From positions 1-64,000 of the forward strand of contig NZ_QIBX01000002.1 of NCBI RefSeq assembly GCF_003725995.1: 64,000 nt of DNA. Reading direction: 5' to 3'. The stretch is from Slackia equolifaciens (lineage in GTDB: Bacteria; Actinomycetota; Coriobacteriia; Coriobacteriales; Eggerthellaceae). The notes under the pieces were generated by a model. That model was not told the origin of the DNA. It saw only the letters and a list, made by a program, of their open reading frames with translations, and ran no database searches. The position numbers and the translations under genes are program-made. Positions 8,159 to 17,177 of the stretch are shown one piece after another (position 1 is the first letter of the stretch; each line of letters opens with the position of its first letter).

Positions 8159-8960
8159 CGGCCACATCCTTCCTCAACTTGTGATAATTACGCAACGCCG
8201 CAACGGCGGTCAGCACGAACACGAGCAAAAACGGCACGAAAATACCCGGATTATCCCAAATCCAAAAGTGATCGCACAGCGCAGCGCGTTGAGCCGTGCA
8301 GAAAAAAGTAATCGGGTTGAACGCCATAATCTGGTGAATCAGGGGGATATTCATGTTTGCCACATTGTAGATAATGCCAGAAATCCAGAACAACGGCGTA
8401 GAAAGTGCCTTCAGAAGGTTGCTGAAATCCTTCGAGAGTGCCGAAAGCGGGGACACCATCACAGAGAAGCACACCCAGAAGAAATACATGAGCACCCAGA
8501 TAAGCGGGAGTTGCAGGGCGTAAATCGTCAAGTGCACACCCGCAATGAGGCATAACACCAAAAGACCCGCCATCAAACAGAGGAAGATGATGAACTCGGC
8601 AAGCGCATAAAAGTTGGAGATGGCCGACAGCGGGAAATGTATGCGATTGACTAAGAAAGGATACCGCCGATACACATTGGCACCCGTGCCGAGCATGCTC
8701 TGCATAAAGAACCACGGAATAAGACCCGCTGAGAGCCAGAGAATATACGGATAGTCGCCACCCGTTGAATCACCTGCACGCAGGCCCAAATCCAAAGCAA
8801 ACCAGAACACGGCAATATAGGTGAGAGGCTTTATGAACAGCCATGCCCAGCCTAGCACGGCACCACGCACCGTCTTATGCAAGTCGATAACCGCCAAATT
8901 CAGAATCTGACGGCGCCACTCCCAGTTCTCCTGGAATATCTCGCGAAGTGTGGCTAGCAT
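8148..8960 (-). CDS. tagG: ABC-2 permease for polymer export (TagG-like)
   Basis: 270 residues with six predicted spans, typical of ABC-2 polysaccharide/polyol-phosphate exporters. The N-terminus has LREIFQENWEWRRQILNLAVIDL and KTVRGAVLGWAWLFIKPLTYI, matching the conserved cytosolic amphipathic helix and first span of TagG/Wzm proteins. Later segments include LSAGLIPWFFMQSMLG and PLFWISGIIYNVANM. It forms the membrane channel for TagH, encoded immediately downstream with overlap. The start ATG has GAGGTG about 5 nt upstream. The gene heads the tagG-tagH-tagO segment. Confidence 0.9.
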   Translation of the reverse strand: MLATLREIFQENWEWRRQILNLAVIDLHKTVRGAVLGWAWLFIKPLTYIAVFWFALDLGLRAGDSTGGDYPYILWLSAGLIPWFFMQSMLGTGANVYRRYPFLVNRIHFPLSAISNFYALAEFIIFLCLMAGLLVLCLIAGVHLTIYALQLPLIWVLMYFFWVCFSVMVSPLSALSKDFSNLLKALSTPLFWISGIIYNVANMNIPLIHQIMAFNPITFFCTAQRAALCDHFWIWDNPGIFVPFLLVFVLTAVAALRNYHKLRKDVADVI

Positions 8961-9084
8961 GCCGCACCTCGATTCAATTCGAAATCAGACACGTGAGACG
9001 TCTCCTTGCTATAGGCATTCGCACATCGCGAAGCTTCGGTCATGTCACGGCGTTTGCACGCGGCGAAGAAAACCGGCGAATTCG

Positions 9085-10254
9085 TCAGTTTTTGCCTTTT
9101 CCGTTTCCGAATGTATCAAGATAGCATTCTTCGACGAATTCGGCCAACTTTGACGTGGCTCCCAGCTCCACATCACCGAAATAACGGATTATATACTCGG
9201 TGAACTTACGGGGCATCTTACCGCACCCTATTGCCGAGGCAAGCTCATCCGGATCGTCGAATGCGCCGTCGGGGAACTCCTTCAATGGATCAATGTTGAG
9301 ACCAGGAGACTGACGATACTGTTCGACATCGGGAGCATAGAACCACACCGGCTTGCCCGCCAAGCCCGCCTCAAACGCAATGGCAGAATAATCCGTTACC
9401 ACGCAGTCGGAGCTCGCAATAAGGTCGATGCTTGCGACTCCGGGAATCGCGGCCACGTTCGAAAGCTTCTCAAGCGTACCTGAATCGCATCCTTCATCAA
9501 GCGGATGGCCCGCCACGATAACGCGGCATCGATAAGGTCTAAACGCCCTCGAGAGCCGCTCGACCTCGCGCGTCATCCAGCCATGGGCGCCCTCCCCCTT
9601 GCGCAATGTGGGAACGTACAGGACACGCATAACACCATCGCCCAAGCAGCTAAAGCGCTCACGCAAATCGCTCGCTTTCGCCAATCGCTTGGATGCGGAC
9701 GAATTGTCGAGAAGGTAGTCCATGCGGGGCATACCCAAAGGGCGAATGGCATCCCGAGAATAGCCGAACGCCTCAGCATAGGCCGAAACAGCCCCCGGAC
9801 CAGCCGCGATAATCCAGTCATAATTCTTATGCATGCGAAGCGCCGTCGCTTCGTCAAGAGAGCGCCCGGCGGGAGTATCGATGGATTGGTATCCGAACTT
9901 CTTAATGGCGCCCAGCGCATGCCAGAGCTGAATCACGCGCGTTTGGGAATCGAGTTTTGGGATAGAGATGGCGGGAATATAGCCTTCGAGTACGCAGACA
10001 CGGGATGTTGCTGCATGGTACAGCATCGAAGGCATAGACAGGATGAACGCCTTCTTATCTACATTCTCAGGGTCCGTCGCACAAATGCGAACGTCTATTT
10101 GAGGACACTTCTCACGAACGGCATCTGCCAGCATGCGAAAATCGAGTGAGCCACGTTTGCCTTGGCGCGAGAAAAAGGTAATGCGATTGCGCTTGGGAAA
10201 AAGGCGGCAAACCGCGTAGAAAAGCGCCACACATCGGGCAATAAGCTTGTACAC
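9085..10254 (-). CDS. CDP-glycerol glycerophosphotransferase family protein (TagB-like)
   Basis: About 389 residues of the CDP-glycerol:polymer glycerophosphotransferase family. Motifs: RVIQLWHALGAIKKFGYQS (QxWHAxGxxKKFG, about residues 112-130), VLYVPTLRKGEGAHGW, VIVAGHPL and SDCVVTDYSAIAFEAGLAGKPVWFY, the paired UDP-epimerase-like nucleotide site. Short, single-domain members such as TagB add the first glycerol phosphate to the lipid-linked disaccharide; long TagF members polymerise. I prefer the GTG at 10254 as start because AAGGAGG sits 4 nt before it, whereas the ATG 21 nt upstream would include that ribosome site in the coding sequence. It is divergent from the next gene across 205 bp. 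Confidence 0.88.
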   Translation of the reverse strand: MYKLIARCVALFYAVCRLFPKRNRITFFSRQGKRGSLDFRMLADAVREKCPQIDVRICATDPENVDKKAFILSMPSMLYHAATSRVCVLEGYIPAISIPKLDSQTRVIQLWHALGAIKKFGYQSIDTPAGRSLDEATALRMHKNYDWIIAAGPGAVSAYAEAFGYSRDAIRPLGMPRMDYLLDNSSASKRLAKASDLRERFSCLGDGVMRVLYVPTLRKGEGAHGWMTREVERLSRAFRPYRCRVIVAGHPLDEGCDSGTLEKLSNVAAIPGVASIDLIASSDCVVTDYSAIAFEAGLAGKPVWFYAPDVEQYRQSPGLNIDPLKEFPDGAFDDPDELASAIGCGKMPRKFTEYIIRYFGDVELGATSKLAEFVEECYLDTFGNGKGKN

Positions 10255-10459
10255 AGTGCCTCCTTGTTTTCCCAAATGCCCTCTAGACGAACAACCGGAT
10301 AATTATATGACAACGTATATCCCGATTCGTCAGAATGCTACAATGCTTCAGTTCTCATTTTTTTTTGACAGAATTTTACATTCGTTGTTCAGAATGCAAA
10401 AGAGACCATGGTTTGGTAGCACTGCCTCGCGAGCAACTTGTTGACAAGAAAGGAATGCG
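10255..10459. promoter_or_regulatory. Divergent promoter region between two glycerophosphotransferase genes
   Basis: This 205-bp AT-rich spacer must drive both directions. On the minus strand TATAAT occurs at 10307-10302, suitably placed for the TagB-like gene, though without a good -35. On the plus strand TTGACA at 10365-10370 precedes CAGAAT at 10390-10395, a long 19-nt spacer. Both are guesses from consensus match. Confidence 0.35.
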
Positions 10460-11758
10460 ATGTCACTCGGCAGCATCTATAGAAAATTCCGCAAGCCAAT
10501 TCTCGGCGTCATGCGCCATCTTCCCGGTGTTCGCCAGCGCTCTCGTGCAATGTACTACCGCAAGCGCGGCGAAAGCTACAACGCAATGGCCGTCGACGTC
10601 CCCACCGATTCCCAGATGGTCATATTTCAATGCTTCGGCGGACGTCAATTCGGATGTTCCCCACGTGCCATCTATGAGCGCATGCTAGAAGACTCTCGAT
10701 TTGACGATTTCACGTTCGTGTGGACTTTTAAAGGCAAAAAGATGGAGCAATTCGCCGATGAGCCCCTTCTCCAACGCGCTCAGTTCGTGAAGGTCGGCTC
10801 CGACGAATACCTAGAAACCTGCGCACGCGCCAAATACTGGGTGTTTAACACGCGCGTTGCCGAGTACATTACGCCCAAACCCGATCAGGTATATGTTCAA
10901 TGCTGGCACGGCACTCCGCTCAAGCGCCTGGGCTACGACGTGACTATCGAGACGCAGAACGCCCTCAACACCACCGACGAGCTGGCAGAACGCTTTGGCA
11001 TGGACTCCAAGAAATGGACCTACCTGCTCTCCCCCTCCGCCTATACCTCCCAGCACCTGGCAGACGCCTTTGGCCTCAAGGAGGAGCGGCGCGCGAGCGT
11101 GGTGCTCGAAGAAGGCTATCCGCGCAACGACCGCATCGTGCGTGTTTGCGAGAACCCCGAAGCGCTGGATGCGTTCACCGGGGCTTTTCGCGAGGAACTG
11201 GGCATCCCCGCCGAGAAGAAAATCCTGCTGTATGCCCCCACCTGGCGCGATGACTCGTATCAAGCGGGCACGGGCTACGTGATGGAAGATACTCTGCTCG
11301 ATTTCGACGCAATGCAAACCGCTTTGGGCGACGAATGGGTGGTGTTGTTCCGTGCGCATTACTACATTGCGAACCATTTCGATTTCAACGCATACGAAGG
11401 ATTCGTGTATGACGTATCGAAACAGGCGGATATCAACGACCTCTACATTGTTGCCGACGCGCTCTTGACCGACTACTCCAGCGTGTTCTTCGACTACGCG
11501 AACACCGCGCGTCCCATCATGTTCTTCTGGCCCGATTACCAGCATTACGCCAACGACATCCGCGGATTCTACTTTGGATTGGACGAGCTACCGGGGCCGC
11601 ACTGCTTCACCAATGACGAAGTAATCGCCGCCGTGAAAGACCTGCCCAACTATGACGAGAAATACGGCAAAGATTACGCCGCATTCCGGCAAACGTTCTG
11701 TCCCAAAGACGATGGGCATGCCGCAGAGCGCGTGATTGAGAAGGTATTTTTCGAGTAA
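10460..11758 (+). CDS. CDP-glycerol:poly(glycerophosphate) glycerophosphotransferase (TagF-like)
   Basis: 432 residues. Signature segments are QVYVQCWHGTPLKRLGYDV (about residues 142-160), KILLYAPTWRDDSY (about 252), WVVLFRAHYYI, and VADALLTDYSSVFFDYANT followed by RPIMFFWPDY and DIRGFYFGLDELPGPHCFT. The RGFY and LPGP motifs are characteristic of TagF-type polymerases, which add repeated glycerol phosphate from CDP-glycerol at the inner membrane face. It is shorter than Bacillus TagF, which has an extra membrane-targeting N-terminal half, but carries a basic N-terminus (YRKFRKPILGVMRHL) that could bind the membrane. It is the only plus-strand gene of the polymer set. A strong terminator follows. 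Confidence 0.9.
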   Translation: MSLGSIYRKFRKPILGVMRHLPGVRQRSRAMYYRKRGESYNAMAVDVPTDSQMVIFQCFGGRQFGCSPRAIYERMLEDSRFDDFTFVWTFKGKKMEQFADEPLLQRAQFVKVGSDEYLETCARAKYWVFNTRVAEYITPKPDQVYVQCWHGTPLKRLGYDVTIETQNALNTTDELAERFGMDSKKWTYLLSPSAYTSQHLADAFGLKEERRASVVLEEGYPRNDRIVRVCENPEALDAFTGAFREELGIPAEKKILLYAPTWRDDSYQAGTGYVMEDTLLDFDAMQTALGDEWVVLFRAHYYIANHFDFNAYEGFVYDVSKQADINDLYIVADALLTDYSSVFFDYANTARPIMFFWPDYQHYANDIRGFYFGLDELPGPHCFTNDEVIAAVKDLPNYDEKYGKDYAAFRQTFCPKDDGHAAERVIEKVFFE

Positions 11759-11792
11759 ATCCTGCCTCACTCCTCAATAATACGCGTCAGCT

Positions 11793-11829
11793 AAAGGCCG
11801 TCGCAGTTCAGCTCCGCGACGGCCTTTTT
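11793..11829 (+). terminator. Rho-independent terminator
   Basis: A perfect 12-bp stem (AAAGGCCGTCGC at 11793-11804 with its complement at 11816-11827), an 11-nt loop and a T-run to 11829, 35 bp after the TagF-like stop. The A-run on the 5' arm means it can also act on the opposing HipA-like gene that ends at 11840. Confidence 0.9.
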
Positions 11830-11839
11830 GACGGCAAAA

Positions 11840-13186
11840 TTACAGCATTCCTTCTACGTGCCTGATACGGCGCTCTATGCCTTCGCAGATGAAATCAACA
11901 CGTGATTCCAAGGCCGCGTTTTGCGACAGGATCTCCCTCGCTTGTTCGACAAACCCATCCAATGCCGCAGGATTGAACCAAGAATAGTCATTCACGAGTC
12001 GCAACTGCCTGTTTGCGTCCTCGAAAAACGGCTTCGTCCTAAAGGCGAAGTTCTTCGTTCTCACGGCGTTTTCCGTAGCCTCGTACCACAGACCGTTTCC
12101 CGAGTCGAACAATGGCGCCGGTCGGCATTCGAGCGTCTCCACGTTGCGAATCAACCCGAAATTGCGCCAATGCCTATCAGTGTTCGCAATGATGTCGTCG
12201 CAAACGATCATCTTCGAGAGCGCAAGCTCCGCATCTTCTACGCCTAAGGAAGCACAGCACTCGATATAGTGCTGGTAATCGTTCCGATGATTGGGCTTGC
12301 GCATTACGTTGCGCACATAATATGCAGGGATGAACTCCTCGTCAGAGCGCACGAAGCATTCCGATGCGCACACAACGTTCCCGCCAACAGAAGAGAGGAG
12401 ATACGGCACGAACTCTCCTGCTCCAAGAAGCCTCACATGCAGCGCCGTGGCAATCGCCTCGTTATAAGGCTCCTGCCCCAACACGGTACCGCCCTTTAGA
12501 AGCGTCCGCACCCCATCGACGCACACCCATCGTTTTGAAAGCATGCCTTCAGACGTATTATCGGGCGAATCGAGGCCCACCTCTGCCAGCCAATCGGCTG
12601 AATCTATCGGGCCAGACAGCTCATCAAAATCATTCTCAAAATAGTTCACGTCCGACCAACAGACATCCGAGCCGAACTCCGGCCTAATCCAATATTGGTC
12701 GGAAAGCGAAAGCCCTAGGCTTTTAAAAGGAATCTGCGACGGTTCATCAAAACCCAGCTCATTCAACTTCTTAGCGATGCCGTCTCGATAATCGGGAATT
12801 GAACGGTGAGCCCACCAAAACGCCAAAGCGCTCCTGGAGACCGATTTCCCCCGCGGCGAAATGAGACCAAGAGGGGCGCGTGATGCGTCCTGGATGTCAC
12901 CAGCTTCAATGAAGGCATTTCGCGCCACGTCGTATTTGAATGACAGAACCGGGTGATTACGGTTCATCAGGGTGTATTCCTGTATGTCGGCACAGTGCGC
13001 CTGACGCTTCGAAGGACGCCCAGCTCGAGGCGCGCTTTTCATGCGAGCGTGAACGCTTGCGTCGTCCACAAGCCACACGCTGCCCACCTTTTCTGCGGCA
13101 ATGGCACCCGAGTGGATCAATTGATATATTCTGGTTCGTCCAACCCCCAAAAGCCTCATTGCCTCTTCAACGGTGAGATTGAACAT
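11840..13186 (-). CDS. HipA-like kinase fused to an N-terminal excisionase-type HTH domain
   Basis: About 448 residues. Residues 1-45 (MFNLTVEEAMRLLGVGRTR, IYQLIHSGAIAAEKVGSVWLV) are a MerR/Xis-type helix-turn-helix. After a basic linker comes a HipA-type kinase: LLKGGTVLGQEPYNEAIATAL resembles the HipA nucleotide loop and NE helix, CDDIIANTDRHWRNFGLIRN is the NxDxHxxNF catalytic loop, and CRPAPLFDSGNGLWY contains the metal-binding Asp. HipA kinases phosphorylate a tRNA synthetase or similar target and need a HipB DNA-binding partner; here both activities appear in one chain. No separate HipB is adjacent. I chose ATG 13186 because GGGGAGG lies 8 nt upstream, while the GTG at 13195 directly abuts it. 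The HipA assignment rests on motifs only. Confidence 0.75.
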   Translation of the reverse strand: MFNLTVEEAMRLLGVGRTRIYQLIHSGAIAAEKVGSVWLVDDASVHARMKSAPRAGRPSKRQAHCADIQEYTLMNRNHPVLSFKYDVARNAFIEAGDIQDASRAPLGLISPRGKSVSRSALAFWWAHRSIPDYRDGIAKKLNELGFDEPSQIPFKSLGLSLSDQYWIRPEFGSDVCWSDVNYFENDFDELSGPIDSADWLAEVGLDSPDNTSEGMLSKRWVCVDGVRTLLKGGTVLGQEPYNEAIATALHVRLLGAGEFVPYLLSSVGGNVVCASECFVRSDEEFIPAYYVRNVMRKPNHRNDYQHYIECCASLGVEDAELALSKMIVCDDIIANTDRHWRNFGLIRNVETLECRPAPLFDSGNGLWYEATENAVRTKNFAFRTKPFFEDANRQLRLVNDYSWFNPAALDGFVEQAREILSQNAALESRVDFICEGIERRIRHVEGML

Positions 13187-13255
13187 TCGCGTCACCTCCC
13201 CCTACGTAATGCATTTAACCTGCGAATAAAAACAGTATTTATTATAGTATCGAAG

Positions 13256-13287
13256 AAAGAAAAAACCTGCGAGTAAACGCAGGTTTT
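13256..13287 (-). terminator. Rho-independent terminator after glf
   Basis: Stem AAAACCTGCG (13262-13271) with CGCAGGTTTT (13278-13287), 6-nt loop. Read on the minus strand the hairpin is followed by TTTTTTCTTTC, a good U-tract. It separates glf from the HipA-like gene downstream. Confidence 0.85.
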
Positions 13288-13384
13288 CTTAGGTGATATG
13301 CAGCTTGTCGGCGAAATCAGCTCGCAGGGGCTACCCGCGGACGCCCCTACCACGCATCCGCAAGACATCCTCGAATCATCGGCT

Positions 13385-13413
13385 GTAAGCGAAAACGCTT
13401 TGCTTTCGCTTAC
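13385..13413 (-). other. Hairpin just downstream of glf
   Basis: A perfect 10-bp inverted repeat, GTAAGCGAAA at 13385-13394 and its complement at 13404-13413, with a 9-nt loop, 8 bp past the glf stop. It has no T-run, so it may protect or process the 3' end rather than terminate; the better terminator lies further on. Confidence 0.6.
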
Positions 13414-13421
13414 GACGCTCC

Positions 13422-14555
13422 CTACAGCTCTACGCCAAGCTCGGTCTTCACCAGGTCAAATGCGGCGGCAATAGCCTTGTCCATGTCGTAGTACTTGTAG
13501 CCGCCCAAGCGTCCGGCGAACACCACGTCGCCCTCCTGAGCGGCAAGATCGGCGTACTTGGCATAGAGCGCCTCGTTTTTGGCATCGTTGAGCGGGTAGT
13601 ACGGCTCGTCGCCCGGCTTCCAATCGGCGGGATATTCACGCGTAATCACGGTCTTGGGGAGCGGCTGGCCGTCAGCGCCCAAACCGAATTCGAAGTGCTT
13701 GTGTTCGATGATGCGCGTCCAGGGCACTTCTCGCTCGTTGTAGTTCACAACGGCCACGCCCTGGTGGTCGGCCTCGTCCAGGAGCTCGCTCTCAAAGCGC
13801 AGGCTCCTCCACTCCAGCTCGCCCAGCTTGAAATCGTAGAACGCGTCGATCGGTCCGCAGTAGATGGTGCGCGCAGCGATATCGGGCTCGCCCGCTACCA
13901 GCTCCTTGTACTCAACGCCCAGACGCACTTCCACGCCCTCCAGCATGCGCTCCACCATCTTGGTGTAACCGCCCACGGGAATGCCCTGGTAGCGATCGTT
14001 GAAATAATTGTTGTCGTACGTGAAGCGGCACGGCAGACGCTTGATGATGGACGCCGGCAGCTCCTTGCAGTCGCGACCCCATTGCTTTTCGGTGTACCCC
14101 TTGACGAGCTTCTCGAAGATGTCGCGCCCCACAAGCGAGAGCGCCTGCTCCTCGAGGTTGCTCGGCTCGCCGATGCCTTCGGCGGCAATCTGCTCGGCGA
14201 TCTTGGCACGTGCCTGCTCGGGCGTCACCACCTCGGGCCATATCTTGGCAAACGTGTTCATATTGAACGGCATGTTGTACACCTCGCCCTTGTAATAGGC
14301 GATGGGGCTGTTCACGAAGTTGTTGAACTCGGCGAATTCGTTCACGTAATTCCATACGTTCGCAAGCGAGGTGTGGAAGATGTGCGCCCCGTATTTATGC
14401 ACGTTGATGCCTTCGACCTCTTGGGTGTAAATGTTGCCTGCAACATGATCGCGACGGTCGATGACCAGGCATTTCTTGCCAGCCTTGGTGGCCTCGTGTG
14501 CAAAAACGGCACCCGTGAGTCCGGCGCCGACGATCAGATAATCATACTGGGGCAT
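13422..14555 (-). CDS. glf: UDP-galactopyranose mutase
   Basis: 377 residues, normal length. The FAD enzyme interconverts UDP-galactopyranose and UDP-galactofuranose, the donor for galactofuranose in surface glycans. Visible: YDYLIVGAGLTGAVFAHEA (FAD Rossmann, residues 4-22), DRRDHVAGNIYTQ, GINVHKYGAHIFHTS, GYTEKQWG, PCRFTYDNNYFNDRYQGIP (substrate loop), RIIEHKHFE and ITREYPADW. The ATG at 14555 has GGAGG 5 nt upstream; the open frame runs on to 14918 but that extension lacks family sequence. Its location at the end of the teichoic acid island suggests a galactofuranose-containing polymer. Confidence 0.96.
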   Translation of the reverse strand: MPQYDYLIVGAGLTGAVFAHEATKAGKKCLVIDRRDHVAGNIYTQEVEGINVHKYGAHIFHTSLANVWNYVNEFAEFNNFVNSPIAYYKGEVYNMPFNMNTFAKIWPEVVTPEQARAKIAEQIAAEGIGEPSNLEEQALSLVGRDIFEKLVKGYTEKQWGRDCKELPASIIKRLPCRFTYDNNYFNDRYQGIPVGGYTKMVERMLEGVEVRLGVEYKELVAGEPDIAARTIYCGPIDAFYDFKLGELEWRSLRFESELLDEADHQGVAVVNYNEREVPWTRIIEHKHFEFGLGADGQPLPKTVITREYPADWKPGDEPYYPLNDAKNEALYAKYADLAAQEGDVVFAGRLGGYKYYDMDKAIAAAFDLVKTELGVEL

Positions 14556-15023
14556 GCTTTCCTCCGTATCCGAGAACCCGCACTCGCTCCCGCGCATCCG
14601 GCGTGCGTTGCGATGCGACGCGTTTGCCGAGCGCCCGAATGCGGCACAACGCATATATCTTAGCGAATTTCGCAAGGCGCTTCTTGCGCGAATGACGCGG
14701 CACGGCGCGCTTTTAGAAGAAACTTTACACGAATTTGGCGTCCGAGAAACACGGAGACGCGCCCTTCGCAAACGCCCATATGCTTTCCCGATAAACGTCT
14801 TCAAATGCACACGAGCCCATCCGTCCAAACGCGGTAGAATCTTCTGATGCATTTTTCGCCTGCCCTGCGCGCGCGACATTCGCCGACCCACTCGGCCGGC
14901 TTTTCGAATGGCTCGCACAGCGTTTCGCCCATCGGCCGGTGCTCAGCGCCGCAGAGGCGCCGCGCGCCCCGCATCGCACGCGACAAGGCAGCCAGAAGCC
15001 GCCCGAAAGATTGGAGCAGCATC
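14556..15023. other. Divergent spacer between glf and helD, nothing recognised
   Basis: 468 bp between two divergent genes. Open frames on both strands here are low-quality Arg-rich translations that overlap the real starts. TAGAAT at 14835-14840 could be a -10 for the helicase gene, without a convincing -35. No repeat or RNA motif seen. Confidence 0.4.
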
Positions 15024-17177
15024 GTGACGAATGATTCCGGCATTACCGCCCCCGCGCCGCACGACATCGAGCACGATCCCGTGTTCGACCAGGAGCAGGC
15101 GCATCTCGACGAAACCTATGCGGCGCTCGAAGAACTTGAGCGCGTCCTGCTCGCCAAAATCGCCAAAACCCACGCGGCCGTCGCAGCCGACAAAGAGGCT
15201 ATGGCCGACGAGTTCGGCGTCAACCTGGAAACCGACGACGATGCCTCGGAAACTTACGCCGACATCGCAGCCGCCAACCGCATCATCGACATGTACAACA
15301 TGTCCGAAAACATCAACTTCCAGCGCCTGAACGACGCACGCCTCTTGCTGCATCAGCCGTATTTCGCCAAAGTGGTCCTGCAATTCAAAGAGGGGCAACC
15401 GCCCAAGGAGCTCTATATCGGCGCCGCCGGCGCGTCCGATGAATCGTACAAGCGTCTGGTGGTGGACTGGCGCAGCCCCGTTGCCGAGGTGTATTACAAC
15501 CAGGACCTAGGTCCCACCACATACCGAGCCAACGGGCGCGACATCCACGTGGATATGCAGCTACGCCGGCAGTTCGACATCGACCATGCCACACTCAACG
15601 CCTATTTTGACACCGACGTGGCCATTCAGGACTCCCTGCTCCTGGCGTCGCTCTCGCGCCAGCGCGACGGGCGCATGCAGGCCATCACCGCCACCATCCA
15701 GAAGGAGCAGAACACGGTGGTGCGCCACGAGGACGTGCCCGTGCTGCTGGTGAGCGGCATCGCGGGCAGCGGCAAGACCAGCGTGCTTCTGCAGCGCATC
15801 GCGTACCTGTTCTATCAGCGCCGCGGCGAGCTCGACCCAAGCCAGGTGTTCTTGATCACGCCCAACCCGGTGTTCCGCCGCTATATCGACAATGTGCTAC
15901 CCGACATGGGCGAGAAGAACCCCGAGTGCATCACCTGGGACGAATTCGCGGCCACGCTCATGCCCAAGGGGCGTGCAGGCGGCGAGCTCAACGTGCCCAT
16001 TGAAGAGCTTTTGCGCATAGACGATCTGGTGCGCAACGTAGAATTCGAACAGCACGATTTCAAGGATATCGAAAGCTGCGGCGTGCGCCTGATTCCTGCG
16101 GCGCAGATTGCGCAGCTCGCCGCGAAATACCGTCGCATTCCCGCCGGCCCGCGCCTTGTGGCGCTCATGCGCGAGGAGCTCGAGATTCGCCTGGAGGCGC
16201 GCCTGAAGCAGATGGCAGCCACCGATGCCGCCCAGATGGAGGTCGAAGAGCTCTCTATCCCCGAGCAGGTGGAAATATTCCACGAAACCATTGCCCCCCA
16301 GACCGATGCCGAGGTGCGCTCCTACACGCTCGCCTACCTTCGCCAAAAACATGCAGACGCCTACGATACGGTCGCGCGCGACGAATGGCTGCGCGTCGAC
16401 CGCATCGGCATGCGCCTGACCGGCCAGAAGAGCATCGAAACCGTCACATGGCTCTATCTGAAGATGGCCCTCACCGGCATGGGCAACGCTGACGCCAAGT
16501 ACGTGATGATCGACGAAGTGCAGGACTACACCTGCGCCCAGCTTGCCGTGCTCGCGCGATTTTTCCGCCGAGCGCATTTCCTGCTGCTGGGTGACGAGAA
16601 CCAGGCGATCAAGCCCAACACCGCCTCGTTTGCCGAGGTGCGCGCCGCGTTCGAAGCCATGCGCGGCGAGGTGGAAGAATGTCGCCTCATGACCAGCTAT
16701 CGCTCGGCTCCCGGCATCACCGCGCTGTTCACGCGTCTCATGCCGCCCGACGATCGCGTGCGCGTGCAGTCCATCCAGCGCGCCGAAGAGGAGCCCGAGC
16801 TTATTGAATGCCCTGACGAGCAAAGGCTTTTGGCCGAACTGCGCAATGCGATCGAACGAACGCGCGAGGACGAGGGGCTTACCGCGATCATAGTGCCGTG
16901 GAAGCAGGAAGCACGCAAGCTGATCGCCGCGCTGGGCGACGATGCGCCGCTGCTGGTGGACGGAAGGCATTCCATGCCCGACGAGGGCGTGTTCGTGATC
17001 ACGCTTCCGCTCGCCAAGGGACTGGAATTCGACCATGTGATCATTCCCGATGCGAGCGTGAAAACGTTCGGCGAAAACGACCTTGCTCGACGCCGCCTCT
17101 ACACCACCATCTCGCGCGCCACGCGGAAAATCACCATCCTCGCCCAGGGTTCAATTACGCCCCTGCTTAAAGGCTGA
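15024..17177 (+). CDS. helD: HelD-like superfamily 1 helicase/ATPase
   Basis: 717 residues. The N-terminus is a charged coiled coil (HLDETYAALEELERVLLAKI, about residues 22-45), as in HelD, which inserts such an arm into RNA polymerase. Walker A is SGIAGSGKTS (about 243), motif II MIDEVQDYT (about 494), then LLGDENQAI (motif III), LMTSYRSAP (IV), GLEFDHVIIP (V) and YTTISRATR (VI). HelD proteins release stalled RNA polymerase and affect rifampicin tolerance; UvrD/PcrA/Rep repair helicases lack this N-terminal arm and have a 2B domain. The GTG at 15024 is chosen because GGAG lies about 7 nt upstream and the sequence before it is non-conserved. It has no operon partner. Confidence 0.82.
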   Translation: MTNDSGITAPAPHDIEHDPVFDQEQAHLDETYAALEELERVLLAKIAKTHAAVAADKEAMADEFGVNLETDDDASETYADIAAANRIIDMYNMSENINFQRLNDARLLLHQPYFAKVVLQFKEGQPPKELYIGAAGASDESYKRLVVDWRSPVAEVYYNQDLGPTTYRANGRDIHVDMQLRRQFDIDHATLNAYFDTDVAIQDSLLLASLSRQRDGRMQAITATIQKEQNTVVRHEDVPVLLVSGIAGSGKTSVLLQRIAYLFYQRRGELDPSQVFLITPNPVFRRYIDNVLPDMGEKNPECITWDEFAATLMPKGRAGGELNVPIEELLRIDDLVRNVEFEQHDFKDIESCGVRLIPAAQIAQLAAKYRRIPAGPRLVALMREELEIRLEARLKQMAATDAAQMEVEELSIPEQVEIFHETIAPQTDAEVRSYTLAYLRQKHADAYDTVARDEWLRVDRIGMRLTGQKSIETVTWLYLKMALTGMGNADAKYVMIDEVQDYTCAQLAVLARFFRRAHFLLLGDENQAIKPNTASFAEVRAAFEAMRGEVEECRLMTSYRSAPGITALFTRLMPPDDRVRVQSIQRAEEEPELIECPDEQRLLAELRNAIERTREDEGLTAIIVPWKQEARKLIAALGDDAPLLVDGRHSMPDEGVFVITLPLAKGLEFDHVIIPDASVKTFGENDLARRRLYTTISRATRKITILAQGSITPLLKG

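Noticed and set aside
13695-14663. Long antisense frame over glf
   Set aside because: GC-rich genes leave their antisense frames open; glf on the minus strand has full family conservation.
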